Below are positions 13,225-26,260 of a stretch of 64,000 nt of DNA, piece by piece. The notes beneath the pieces were generated by a model. It was not told the DNA's origin. It did no database searches and saw only the letters and a list, made by a program, of their open reading frames with translations. Position 1 is the stretch's first letter. Every line of letters begins with the position of its first letter. The DNA comes from Heterohyrax brucei (taxonomy: Eukaryota > Chordata > Mammalia > Hyracoidea > Procaviidae). The translations under genes were made by a program, and so were the position numbers. The DNA is taken from positions 15,346,001 to 15,410,000 of the forward strand of contig CM053154.1 of assembly GCA_028571685.1 (NCBI GenBank). Reading direction: 5' to 3'.

Positions 13225-13417
13225 GTCCAACCGGGATATTAGCCACCTCAGAGTCCAAATCCATGCCGGTGTTGGGTTCTGTATCCAGTGTAACAAAAAC
13301 AGCCTTGAACAAGAAAACTCTGGAGGCAGAATTCAACAGCCCGTCCCCCCCAACACCTGAGCCAGGTGAAGGGCCCCGTAAATTGGAAGAATGCACAAGT
13401 TCCGAGGTTACGTTTCC
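13225..13417 (+). CDS. SHTN1: SHTN1 coding exon (193 bp)
   Basis: Acceptor ggttttaag and donor tttcc|gtaagt. Together with the last base of the previous exon it encodes SPTGILATSESKSMPVLGSV, then SSVTKTALNKKTLEAEFNSP, then SPPTPEPGEGPRKLEECTSS and EVTF. The proline-rich SPSPPTPEPGEGP stretch is strongly conserved in shootin-1 and looks intrinsically disordered. An in-frame TAG lies only a few bases past the acceptor in another frame, but the frame set by the neighbouring exons is open throughout. The exon ends with two bases of a codon. Confidence 0.96.
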
Positions 13418-16178
13418 GTAAGTAACATTGCCTCCTTATTAAGTAGTTTGTAGAAGAATTTGTGATGACTGACTTGTGTGTTAAACTTTGCTTTGTATCA
13501 CTTCCGAGAGAGATTGGTTTGATTAGCCAGTTAATAGCTCTTCTTCCTTCAGTTGATGAGCCAACTTTTGATTTAATCTGAGTCTCCTTCAGATTCAAAG
13601 CAGAAACTATCTGTAAGGAGAATTCCTTCCCCTAAACTGGCCTGGTAATTAGGTTCTTTTTCTACACAAAGCATTGACCTGGGCGATGTTTATTTCACAT
13701 CAGAAGGTAGTTAATCATTCTTTTAAGGTCAGGAGTGTAGATCATCCCTCTTCGTGGTCCAGGAATACCCCAAGATGCAACTAGGTCTTTCAGAGGCCAC
13801 TTTAAAAGGGTACATTTTTACAGCATCACTTTCTGGTCCTCACTTAAAAATGTGCCTTCCTTGAGCTTGAACCTGAGGAAGAAAGCATCTCAGTCCGTGG
13901 AGAGTTACCTGTGTTGGCTTGAATTATCCAGCTGTCACTTGGATTGCCAGAGTTACCCGTGCTCTTGACGGTGTTTCAGACAGCTCTGGGGGAAGACCAG
14001 TTTGTTTTATAACAATGGCGAGCTCTTTTTGAAATCAGTCTACCGTTTGCTTTAGTTCCCTTGCCAAGATGTCGGCTGGTTTGTCACTTGAAGAAAAGGA
14101 AGAGGTGAGACAAATCAGATCAGCCGACTATTGTAATCATGGTTAATTAAACCTCTGATTTCCTGTTCTATCAGGAGAGGGAACCCCCCCCCTTTCTTTT
14201 TGTAGCTCATGCTTTCTAGCTGAAAGGGTAAAACCTGGACAAACGAAGTGGAAATTCAATTTGGATCTATTTTTGTCAACTGGTATTTTCTCCCCGACTT
14301 AGATTTGTCTCATTGGTACTATTAAGCTTTTTTTTTGTTGTTCCTCTTTGGGAATGAATAGTCTTCTTTGCTGATTTACCGTTTTGTCTAATTTCATTGT
14401 GTTTTAAGCACATTCTCTCCTGTGGTCATGCATTTGCTTCCTTTTGACTAGAGCCATTTGAATAGTTCTAACAGAAAGATGATCTATATTCATTTTTCAT
14501 CTTTCCTATTAAATTTGTTTAACACCTAATTTGACATCAACAGTCTGCCAGCATTTGAACCAATATCGAGACACAAAAGCAATCTGACAGAGACAAGTTT
14601 GATTCTGAGAAATGCTTCAGTATGTGTGTATAGATTTTTTTATTCCCCTTACCATTTTACACGGATAATCTTAATCAGAAAATACTGCAACTCCTTTCTC
14701 CTTTTGTCTGCCTTTTATTCTCCAAAAGTAAGTGGAAATTACATTTCCAAGAAAGGAAATGAAATAATTGCAGGCCCAAGGTCTGGAAAATGTGTGTTGA
14801 ATTGACGGTGAAAGGATCCCTGTGTCGGCAGACACAGTTGTTAGATGCCATAAAGGCCAATGTGAAGCTCAATTTATTTCTCATCTTGCTTGTTCAATGG
14901 CTGCTTAAGAGACACATTTCAATTTAATTTATCTACTTAAAGCACTAATACAAATACTGTGTGCTGCCGTATTAACTTTTCAACTTTGCAACCTAATGCA
15001 TGATTACTCAGTTCTTGACGTCCTTCAGTGGGAGTAAACTAATGCCGTGTATTTTCATACTGACAGGCATTTAGCAGATAAGAGTGCCTTTTGGAAAAAA
15101 TCTGTTGCTGGAGTACAATTAGGCTATCTAAATGAGTCTGAGAATTTGGGGTGTGTGTACGTATAATTACTCACTTCCCAGATAGGCGGAATTCATTCAT
15201 TCGTGTTTAAACGTAGCCTTTGAATGACTAAAGGAAGCTGTAATGCAGTTATGGGAAAGCTTTGAAAGTCAAAAGTCATGTTATTGGAAAACTTATTTTG
15301 GAAGCTTGCCTAGCTGCTACGAGTGGCAGGATCCTTTTCCAGAATGTTTCTGACTGGTCTTGACTAATGGGTTCACCCTGCTCCTGGAACCCAAAGGTGA
15401 ATGCAGTAGTGAGGTTGTCTTCCCTGGGACACCTGAATTGTCAGTGCCCTTGAATGGCAGGTCAGCAATTGAAAAGTGAAATGTTTCCTTGGCTTTTTAA
15501 AGCTGTCTTTGTGCTCTAATTGTCACACCTTTAGTAGACCCGTTGTAACACCGCCACTGTGTTTCAGGCAAGCATCACTGTCAGCATCACTAATAAGGGG
15601 TCAAGGTCAGGGGAGGACTCCAGTCACGACAGCCTCTTGTACACAAACACACACACACACTAATCACAACAGCTTCTGATACACACACCAGCCATAACAG
15701 ACTCTAATACACAAAATTTTTGCCCTGACACACAAACGCACCACTGACCACTCTGACTTCTCTTCTCACTCTTCTCACTTGGTCTTCTTGGCCAGGTAAC
15801 TTGCCACCTTAGACCCTTTGCTTTTCGTGGCATCTTTGCGTAGTGTGCCCACCCCTGCCACCATGGCTTCATGGCTCCCTCTTGTCCTTCATTTCTTTGC
15901 TCCACATCATCTCAGTAAGGCCTACCCTGACCACCTTACTTAAAATTGCCACCGTCCCTCCCCTAAACCTCACTGCATTTTCCCCACAGCAGGTACCATT
16001 GTCTAGCACCCTCTAGGCTCTATATTGTGTCTGCTGTTCATCGTCTGCCTCCTCTACAAGATTGAAGCTCCCCATGGGCAGGGACTTGTTCAAAACCTGG
16101 AACTGTGCTTAGCATATGATTGGTTCTCTGTAAATAACTTGTTGAGTAAGCTAACCCATTATTCATATCCATAAAACA

Positions 16179-16570
16179 GTAGAACCTCAGTTACATAGAC
16201 TATTCAGTTAACCACCCTTCCCACTTATTCAGCAGTCATGCATGCACACTGCTAGATTGTTGGAGGTTTTAGTTTGCTAGTGGTTTGGTTTGCCTGTATG
16301 TTTTTTAAACAGCGTCTTGAAGTTTCGGGGTCATGGACATTCATCCCAGTCTTTCATCTGCATGGCTGTACCTACGGAAAGTAAAGTTAGCAGAGACAAC
16401 AGGACACTTCCTTGTAAAAGAAACATTCAGCTGTGCGTACTTGATTGGCCTCAGATGGGGAGGAAAGTTAGCTAACCTACTGAGAAAGATTTTAAATGAA
16501 AAAGTTGACTAGGAGAGATACTGTCTGTATAAGGTCTTCACTTAACCAGAAAATTAAGTAACACCAAGCT
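16179..16570. mobile_element. Possible Tigger-like DNA transposon relic
   Basis: The left end cagtagaacctcagttac resembles pogo/Tigger terminal repeats. A partly complementary block (taaggtcttcacttaaccag) lies near 16,540. No coding sequence remains. Assignment is tentative. Confidence 0.35.
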
Positions 16571-17309
16571 AGCCTTGTAAAGTTTTTCGCCCCTCTTTTA
16601 ATAAATTCCTAAAATCAGTATATGTGTATATTGCAAATAACTGAGTAACTCCTGCTTGACAAATTACAGAGTCAGCGATCTACTGATTTATTTCTTAGGG
16701 ACCTTTGAGAAGGCAGGAGAGCTGAGGTATTTGTAATACTTAATTGCAAGGTTCAATTAAAATTACCATTCTTGTTGCCAGCCTAAGCAAAGCAAGGTGT
16801 TTATTTAAGAAGAAGGAAGAACGAGAGATGCTAATCAGAGCTTGAGGAAGCCTGTTGGTTTCTCCTTCTGGTTTAATAATAGTCTCAATAATTTGTATCC
16901 TGCTAATTATTTTTAACAGACACACTCGGCTTAATCATAGTAACTTAACTTCAGTAATTGTGACTGGTTCTAACTCAGACAGGAGTTGTGCTGGGACTCT
17001 TCCTTTATGCTCTTAGGGATGATGAGCTGGCCATGCAGATGAATGGTAAACCAGGTTTTGTTTTCATGCTCTTTCCTCTTGGTCTAGATTCATCTGACAG
17101 TGTTAAAATGTGAGGAAAAACTCTGCTTCATACTAATCGATAAGTAGCATGGTCAGCATAAAATAGAGAAACTTCTAAATCATAGACATTTTAGAAGATT
17201 CTGTTTTATTTCAGACAGCTACAGTTCCTGGAAATTGACTAATTCAGTGCTTCACAGGATCAGAAAAACAAGCAGTGTGTGTATTTTCATCAGTAAGAAC
17301 CTGTAGACA

Positions 17310-18982
17310 GGAATGGGGAATAACAAGGCAACATAGTGGGAACAGGTTTCCAAAGTGCTGCCTACCTCATTGCTGAATGTCACTACGGTCACCTTTGAAG
17401 TGCTCCCCTTGGGATGCTGTGTACCAACACCAGTGCTTAGCCCACCCTTCAAAGCAATTTCTTTATTATTGTGATTGCGTGCACGTGTACAAGCCAGTTT
17501 AATTTTGCATGCCCGCCTGTCTGCAGCACCTTCTGCTCTCCTTGCCAGGTGACAGCACACTCCGCCTTTCCATTCTGTAGATGTCATATCCTCTTAACAA
17601 TCACCTGTCCTTTTCACTTCCCCACCCCCAGTAAGAGGGCCAGTAGGATGACATCTTTTTAGATGCATACAACCATAAAGTGCACACACAATATGGTCAC
17701 TTTGTTTCCCTGAGTCCAATCCATTCCTGTCTGAAGAGTTGAACTCAGTTATGATTTATGATCAGGGGCAGTATCAGGTCTGGTGGCCACGCTCCCAGGG
17801 GAACCCGTAGGCCTTTGGACCACCTTCAAAGCAATTTTGGAACTCTTTTTCTGGAGTGGCCATCAGAGCGGTTATTATGTACCCTTGATGTCCTGAATGT
17901 CATCCAAACGTCTTCAGTATTTCATTTATCTTCAGGTAAAGAAAAAAGTCACTGTGTGCCAGACCAGGTGAGTAGGTAGGTTGTCCTGATACAGTTGTTT
18001 GTATACTGGCTAAAAACTCCCTCACAGACAATGCTGTGTGAGCTGGTGCATTGTCATGATGCAAGAGCAATGAGTTGTTGGCAAACAGTTAGAATACTTT
18101 TGTCTAACTTTTTTACACAGCCTTTTCAGCACTTCCAAATAGTAAACTTGGTTAACTGTCTGTCCAGTTAGTGCCAATTCATGGTGAACAGTCACTCTGA
18201 TGTTAAAAAAAGGTTAGCAGCATTGTTTTAACTCTTGATTTGGATCGATGGAACTTTTTACTAATGGAGAATTGGCTGACTTCTATTGTGTGCTTTGATG
18301 CTTTGTTTCAGGGTCGTATTGGTACACCCGTGTTACATCACCCATGATAACATGGCCCCAAACGTTATCTTGCCTCTCCAAAAGGTCTTGGCAAACTTTG
18401 ATTCTCCTGTGCTTCTGTTCCTCAGTGAGCTCCTTCGGGACCATTTTTGTACACTTCTTTTCCATGCCAAGATGTTCAGTAAAGATTTTCCTGTTTCTCT
18501 CTCTGTGTTTACTTGGTCTGCTATACTTCTCACAGTCAGTACTTCTCACACAATTCAATGAAGTTTTGCAATGTTTTTGTCAGTTCTGCTTGTTATTGGC
18601 AGTCCTGACCTCTCTTCATCAGTGACACTTTCTCTCCCCCCAGAAAAACATTTAATCCACTTGTACACTGACATTTTCTTCATGGCCTTATCCTCATAGA
18701 CTTGGACTAACATCTCTGATGTCACTTCTATTCTTGCTAAGTTTAACAAGAGATTTAATGTTTGTTGCTCTAATGCAAGCTCCAGCATTCTCACAGTGGC
18801 ACAGAAAAACATGCAACAAAAATAATGAATGCCACTCCTCAAGATACTGCCACATGTTGACACGAACACAGCTGTGAGGCACTGATAGACCAAGGTTATG
18901 AAACCTTACTGAGTAGTTTGTACCGTGCTGGCAATGTAAGTGCACAACAGCAAGTCTGTGAACTTAATTGTCAGACCTCATA
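17310..18982 (-). mobile_element. Mariner (Tc1/mariner) element relic, interrupted
   Basis: After removing the 363-bp nested insert (17461-17823) the element is about 1.3 kb, the usual mariner length. Minus-strand frames show transposase remnants. One is an N-terminal helix-turn-helix region at about 18,555-18,800 (KWIKCFSGGRESVTDEERSG, SRTDKNIAKLH). Next comes a catalytic-core piece at 18,283-18,550 (ELTEEQKHRRIKVCQDLLER, then GDVTRVYQYDPETK, a decayed form of the usual GDETW motif with its Asp kept). C-terminal codons lie near 17,400. The right terminal inverted repeat reads ttaattgtcagacctcata against a TA; the left one is not preserved. Frameshifts make it inactive. Confidence 0.88.
17461..17823 (-). 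mobile_element. Retroposed insert nested in the mariner relic
   Basis: The 14-base word CTTCAAAGCAATTT occurs at 17447-17460 and again at 17824-17837, where mariner sequence resumes, so it is a target-site duplication. On the minus strand the insert ends in an A-rich tail (cacaataataaag). It is homologous to 26261-26640. A 14-bp duplication with an A-rich tail implies LINE-driven retroposition. Confidence 0.8.
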
Positions 18983-19029
18983 GTCACAGAGTGACAAGGA
19001 TTATTTACAGAACTGCTCTACCGTCAGAT

Positions 19030-19160
19030 AGATTAATGTTCAGATCTTGGATCTACAACTTCTATCCATATGGCTTGGGCAAGTTATTTAATCCAGGACT
19101 TTGTTTCCTCACATGTAGAATTTGAGTCATCATGTAAATGAGGTAACATATCAAAAGTAT
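19030..19160 (+). repeat. MIR-type ancient SINE fragment
   Basis: Contains cttgggcaagttatttaatc and tttgtttcctcacatgtag, the core blocks of MIR, with diverged flanks. Confidence 0.65.
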
Positions 19161-19529
19161 CACAGTAAATTCCTCTCCTGTGTTAAAATTATCATGCTGG
19201 GACATTAATGGATAGTTGAGGACAGAAGTCAGGGTCAAAAGTTAAGACACAGAACATCTGAGATGTTGACCAGGTCAGGTCACCTTGGGTAGCTCATTTA
19301 ATCTGTTTTGTTTTGTTTTTGTTTGTATTGAAGTTTTTCTAAGATACAATTAAGGCATTTAGATTAGATGCTCTCTAGAGTCCTTTTCTGCTGTAGAATC
19401 CCTGGCTTTCTAACACGTTTCCTTGGTAAAGGTGTTTAGAGTTAGGATAAAGTATGGCGAGGTACGTACCTGTTTTCTACCTACAGCATGTCTCTCAAGA
19501 GAAATTTACTGTAAAACATACAGACACTC

Positions 19530-19690
19530 AAACCAAAAACCAAACTCACTTGTTGTCGAGTTGATTCCAACTCATAGCGACCCTATAGGACAGAGCAGAA
19601 CTACCCCATAGAGTTTCCAGGGAGCCGTGGTGGATTTGAATTGCCAGACTTTTGATTAGCAACCCTAGTACTTAACCACTATACCAGCAG
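19530..19690 (-). repeat. tRNA-derived SINE (minus orientation)
   Basis: Starts with accaaaaaccaaactcac, then tgattccaactcatagcgac and ggacagagcagaactacccc, and finishes at the A-box end near cttaaccactataccagcag. Nearly full length. Confidence 0.9.
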
Positions 19691-20794
19691 GAGCTCGGAT
19701 ACATGCATTCAAAAATGTAATTTTTTAAAAACCATAAACACAAGTGCAAACAAAATAATTGTAATCTTTTAGTCATACTCTGAAGGGTCAAGCTACTTGT
19801 TCTAACTCTGTCATGTTGCCCCAGGTGCTTGTTTAGTTTTGGATTAGAGTAACATGACCATGAGGAAAGGAAACCGGCCGTCCTTTCTGTCTGTGTGGGC
19901 ATAGAGGAAGTTAGTGGCTAGTAAGACTGCCTTCATAGTCACCCTTCTGGTCCTGTAAGACAATTAGGGTCAGTACGTATTTTGATCCAAAAAACTATAT
20001 GGCCCATCATACTCAGCACTGTGTATTCGACATATGTTTCCCAGTGATTTTGGCTTCTGAAGGTAGATTTCGTTTTTGGAAATAGCCATTACTTTGCCAC
20101 CATTTACCGATATTTTTTAAAAATGTGACATGGAATACTTGACACACCTCCCAGCCGCAACATAGAGCAGAGTGCCCTCCAGTAGAGGTCAGGAGGAGCT
20201 GGTCCTTGCCTGACCTTTCTGCTTTCCTTCCAGTTAGGTTGACCTGTCCTCAATTTATGCATTCAGAGGTGTTAACAGGAAACTAGGAAATGAGTATTAC
20301 AGACACAGACATGTACGTTGAATAATAAATAAGAAAAACGAGTACGCGTATGTGTAGGTGAAGCTGTCTTCCACGTTAGTCCTAAGCCAGGTACCTGGAC
20401 CGCATTAGCCCTGTTGCCAACACACTGAAGTCTGGCGGTTTTAATTGATGTTTCATCCCAAGTAAATTGTGAAAACATTTTGGGAGGAAAAATCTGTGAC
20501 ATTCCTTTGTGTGCATCTTTCTCTTTTATTCGTTAATATTTTAGATTACTCTTCATTGGCAGGTTTTCATGTTAAGATAATATGCATCTGAGGGGAAGAG
20601 TGCTTAAAACTGAAGTCGGCAGGTTGTGTATGTTGGATTTGTAAATGCAGGCTGCAAATAGTAGAACAGGTAGGTCTCCCCCTGGGACACTGAGGATTTT
20701 GAAATTTGTTCCTGTGGTACTTTGTTGTTTTTAGGGTGTTACATTAACATTTATTAACCCAAGTAGTCTTGAATGTTAATTTTATTTAATTGTT

Positions 20795-20945
20795 TACAAC
20801 TCTTTAAAGGGAACATTATCCCTATTTCACAGGTGAGAAAACTGAGGCTCAGTGAGGTAAACAGTTTGCCCCAAATTACACTCCTGATGAACAGTTGAGC
20901 CAGATTTTGTTTGAACCCTTGTAGTTCTAGATCCAAAGCCTACAC
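20795..20945. repeat. MIR/L2-type ancient repeat
   Basis: Contains tatttcacaggtgagaaaac and tgaggctcagtgaggtaaac, the block typical of mammalian-wide MIR-class repeats. Confidence 0.6.
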
Positions 20946-23900
20946 TTTTTGAACTGTAGGATATTGTGTTGTTAAGTTACTAAGAAGTTAAAAGAACAAG
21001 AGTGAAGTAAATGAACAGACAATATCTCGTATAGGAAGCAATGATTTTGTAGTTGTGTTGGCACTGTGATACTCAAATTGTGTGTCTCTGAACCTACATA
21101 CTGTGGGCAGTGTCCTCTCTTCATTTACCGTCCTCTTCGCATGGCTAACCTAAGCAGTTAAAGGGTCTCTTGTCAAGGGAAGACAATGCTTCCCCAGTAA
21201 AACATCAAGAATTCTGAAAAGGATGACCAGTCTGAATCAACAGAAGTTCTTACAGAATATTCAGAACAAATAATTTCAACGTTTTACATGCCAAATATTC
21301 AGTAAAAAGGGCATGCTTCATAAATCTTAGAAATCAGCATACTAAGTACACCAGCTTGAGCTACTTTCAGGCTTCTGCCCCAATTTTATATGTGAGTTTT
21401 TTATGATGGTGGCCATTTCAAACATGATGAAGAACAGCTTACTCCAGAAGTTAAACACCTTGAAACTATCTGACTAACCGTTGGACTAGAAAGGTGCTAT
21501 GCTAAATGATAATACAATATTAAGGTGAATCACTATCTGTGGATCCACTTTTAAAAACACATACACTACAGCCCAAAATAAACTGAATTATCACATCTAC
21601 TTGACTCTGCGGGAGCTTTGTGAGAAGACCCCATCTCTGGTCAACCCCATCAGCTCCTAGGAGACTGGATTGAAGCATTCGCAGGTCACCGTGTATTGGA
21701 ACATCTGTTTTAGAGAGTCAGGAGAAGTGAGTCGTGGAGTGCCACAGAGGAGGAGGTGACCAGATCTGAAGGTATTTCTGCATCCCAGTCAGGCAGTTTC
21801 CCAAGACTGTCTTACATTCTTGCTACATTCCTTCTCTTCTCTGAATTGTCTCATCTAGAAATGGCTCTGCTGGTCTGTGTTTGCTCAGTCATGTTCATTT
21901 TCCTGTCACTTACTGTCAGAAGGGTGAATATCATTCCAACTGTTCCAATTAAACAAAGCAGTCGTCTTCAAAGATGGCTTTTCATTTCATCTAGTGACTT
22001 TTATGAAGTCATGGTTCCAAAGGGAAAACTCAGTTGAAAGGGATCTCAGGTTCCATTGTATCAGTGTGGTTCACAGTAGTTTCCTAGTTGTGTCTCCATC
22101 TTCATTTTTGAAGATTCCTTTAAGCTTCTGTGGCCACAGAGTATTCCAGAAATTACTTCTCTAGTGTACCATGTTTCTTTTAAGCCCACACTGCCTCCCG
22201 AACTGTAAGCTTTATCAAGCAATTTTAAAGTTCCTTTTTAACCAGCCAGAGAGGCTGTTAATTTGTATTTGTATTTTGGAGGTCAAAACAGGTCCCGTGC
22301 TGCCTTAGAGAAATTTTTTAAAAACCCCCCCTAGCGATTACTGGACTTTGACTTCAACAGGAAGAAAATGTCCATTTCCCAGGCAAAACCATTTTTACTT
22401 CAGTTTGCATTTAATTTCTGGACCCATGGTGTCTCTTAATATATGTAACTTTTGGCCTCACTCAGGTTTATTTTTGTAAGAGTTCCTGTTGTTGGAGCCA
22501 TAAACTGCATACCAAAGAGTAGTTGATAAAACGTAAATTTTATCTCTCTTGGTTAGTGTGAATCAATTGAACATTTCTATGAAAGGAAAAAAAATTGCTT
22601 TTCATGTTTTGAATTAAAAGGAAGTTTGGTTTTTATCATTGTTTGACCTCTAATTGGTCTCTCTAGTTTGATTTCATTATTTTGAATGTGAAACTAATGT
22701 AGAAAAATGGGATTGGTAAGTACTGAGTGGTTTTACCTGGGCTAATGAAGCTGATGTTTTGGGATATGTCACCAAGTAGAAATTGAGATTCTCAGCTTTC
22801 AGGGGATCTTGGCATAAGATTATTCTCTCAAGCATTGCTCTCAACTGGAAATTAATTTGGCTGACTGTCACCTTTCCGTAAGAGAAGTTTGGGTCACGAT
22901 TTTGTTCAAACAGAGACCAGGGAAGTTCTTTCAACCTTGGTGGTAGAAGGGGTGGATTTTTTTCTGTGTTATTCCCACCTTCACTGTTTTCCTCATCTCC
23001 TCTTTCTTTCTTTCCGTGTATGTGTGTGTGGGTGCACCTTCCCTATACTTACTCTGAGAGGAGACTCCCAGCTTGCCAAATGAACTGTATGGAAGTTACC
23101 GCGTCTTACACAATTAAAGGATTTGCCCTGCTCCCAGCTGTAATCTTAGCACGGCTGAATTGTGTCCTGTAGCTGCAGGAAACAGCTGTGCCTCAGCAAA
23201 ACACGGCCACAAAGGTTGTCCGTGTGCGCCCTGTACATGGACAATTAAGTTTTAACAACAAAATTAGCAGAACAACTGGATGTTCTGGAAGTTGAGATGC
23301 CCTCACTTAGTCCCCCCCAAGGAGTTACCCTGTGGAGGGCCCGGAAGAGCAGCCTGTCTGTATTGTCTTACGAGTGTCCCCAGTTGTGGCACAGAGAGCA
23401 CCTTCTCCCAGAGGCATTATTGAGGGTGCACTGCCCCTAGTGCGAAAAGGACTGTTAAAAGCGAGAGTCATTCTCAACTCTCGTGAAGAATTAATTGCCT
23501 TCTAACAGTTGCTTCCAACCCTATGATTTTAAGAGACTTTGCATAAACTATATCACTTCTGGATAGAGAACAAACTTGCTTGTGGTGCCTTCTTTTTTGT
23601 TGTTTTGTTTTAACAGTCTTTCAGTATTTGGCAGTGTTTGTTTATTTTATTATTTGTGAGTAGGAAGTAGAGGCAAGTTTGGTGGTTGATTCAAATAGAA
23701 GTGGTCAGTTGGGGTGTAAATACAACTTCGGATCTAAGGGTAAACTGACCCAACTTCTGGAACGTGATACACACATTTCCTTAGAGTTAAACTTTGTCAT
23801 ATAACTGCATGAAAAATAGCAAGGAGGATTCTTTGTGACTTACATCTTAAAAGACAATTTAAAGTGTATGACATAGTAAATTTAAAGAACCAAGTTAAAA

Positions 23901-26260
23901 TATGTGTATGTATTAAAATATTGTCCTGAAAACTTAGAGTGAACATGTGAGCAGTTTCAAGCATGTCAGCTTTTTCTGAGGAGCCAATGTGATATGTGGT
24001 CGATTTTTTGGGAGGCTTCATGTGGTCTTAAAATAACATCTTTTAAATAACACTGAGCTTTTAATGGATGAGATCTGAATGGATTTTCCGTGGTCAGTTG
24101 AGTTGAGCAGAAGAACCAAAAGCTAATAGAATAGCCTAGGAAAAGATGCCTCATACATTTTGCAATCTTTGCTGTGCTGAAATCACTTGCAGTCTGTGCA
24201 GTGTCAGTGTGGATTTTTCTGAGGATAAATCCAGCTTCCTGAGTCTCCCTGTGCCTGTGTAGTTTGCAATATGTAAATATCTGCATTCTGGCCAACACTT
24301 GAAGAATAAAAGATTGCTGTGAGGCTACGTGTCATGGATGTCATCGTGGACTAAGATGCCTGGGCTGCAGGCACCCAAGTCAAGGAAATAGTGCTGATTG
24401 TGGACACAGAGAGCTTTGCCCTGCCATTGTTCCATCTGTTAAAAAGGAATTCTTGTTAAATCTTAAGGGCCAAATTGGTATCTAGAGGCCAGTGACAAAT
24501 TTTCAACCATGGGTGGTATTCTGTTGTTTAACAGCATTGTTTTTTGTAATTAGAAATGCTGTTTTGCCCTCAAATAGAAGAAAACCCCAACTGTACAACT
24601 AATTTATTTGCTGAGCTAAATTGGAGCTTCAAACAGTATACAAAGCCAGAGGAAATGAACTGTGTTCCTCTTCTGTTTAAAATAATTAGAGTTAGTAGTC
24701 ATATGGAAACTTTCACTTCACATTTAAAATTTAATCTTTGGAAATTTGGTGCAAGTGTGTGAAAAGCTCCTGAAAAATACTTTTCCAAGAGAAACAGTAA
24801 AAACCACCTTTGCTGTAATGCAGACACTGTTCCTGTGTTGTACAAACTGTGTAAAGGGCCTGAAGGGAGGCAAAAAAAAAAAAAAAAAAACCAAACAAGT
24901 CAGACCTTATTCTTCCACTGAAGAAAATAGAAGACTGACTTCCTTCTTGGAGTTTTCCCAGGAAGCTACTTTATACAGACAAATTTAAATCTTTGCGCTT
25001 TCTGTCCTTGAAGGTGGTAAATATGATTGCGGCTTTATCCATTTTTATTGTAAATGAAACAGAGTTCAGACCGTCAGGCTGTGCGTCACTTGTTGGACGG
25101 CTGCCACCGGCTAATGCGGACGCCCCACTGGGAGACCAGAGAAGAACTATACTTTGATTCACCAGATTGTGTTAAATAGTCCAGCTGTTGCGATTTGAAA
25201 GATAGTTACCTCAGAAGTGAAATAGAAATGAACTTGGCATTTATGCCTCCAACCATTTTTATACTGTTTGGCAATCAGCTTTTCAGAGGTAGCATTTTAT
25301 AAAATAACTCTCACCGCTTAAAAGTTTCATTCACTGTAGTGTTCAAAATGTCCCACCTTTATATTATCAGTAAAATTAAGCTTGAGCAATATGCAGAATT
25401 TGCATGAAATAAGCATTTCCCCCTTCATTTCATGAGCTTTGATTGTATTCCATTGAGCTCAGAACCGCGGTCTATTAGGGCTCTTTTGAGCATTAGTTAA
25501 TTTGAATTGCAGCCGAAATGTTAGCTAGAATGTTGTTGAATATAATTGGAACACGGAAAGTTGATTTTGAAAGGAATTTCACTGAATGCAAACAATGATG
25601 TGCTTTTTAAAAATTAGAATGTGGTCATTTTCATCTCTTGTCGTGTAGTCTGAGAAATCACTGAGTTCCTCCTATAAAGTTCGGTTCTGGCCCAGGCATT
25701 TGCAATTGTTCTGATTCTTCTGGTACCAGTAGGGCTGCCTGAGCCCCACATCTTGAGTCTGCTGCTTTGGGAAAAGGCACTCTTTCTATAACCCATCTTG
25801 AATGTGGGCATCAGGCTCTGCAGAATGGTATAACTTGGAATATGGTCTCCTGGCTTTTAGTCGTGTCTTGAAATAGCCTTTGAGCACGTGGTCTGAAATC
25901 ATTACCCATGAAAAATACCCATATGAGTGGACCACAAGTGACCACCGGTATCACATACAGCCAGGCACTGTGTTGTGGTGGGAACACCCTATTGGATAGG
26001 ACACCAGGAGTCCAGGGTTTCAGACCTGGGTTTGCTGCCAACAAGCTGTGTGCTCTTGTTCAAAATGCTTGGACAAGCTCCCAGCTGTGGTTCCCTTCAG
26101 CCTGAACGTCTGGTTGTTTTAGTCCTGATTTATGTCACCTGTACAGTTTATTTGAAGATTTTCATGGCATACAGGAGAAGAACTGACAGTACTTTTCTTG
26201 AATACTGAATTTTAATTCCCTATTTGTGGTCACTGTCCTTAGATGTTGAATTATAGTGGG

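Noticed and set aside
18286..18625. Plus-strand frames of about 91-93 codons with hydrophobic composition
   Set aside because: They are the antisense of the mariner transposase remnant, whose minus-strand frame carries the recognisable motifs.
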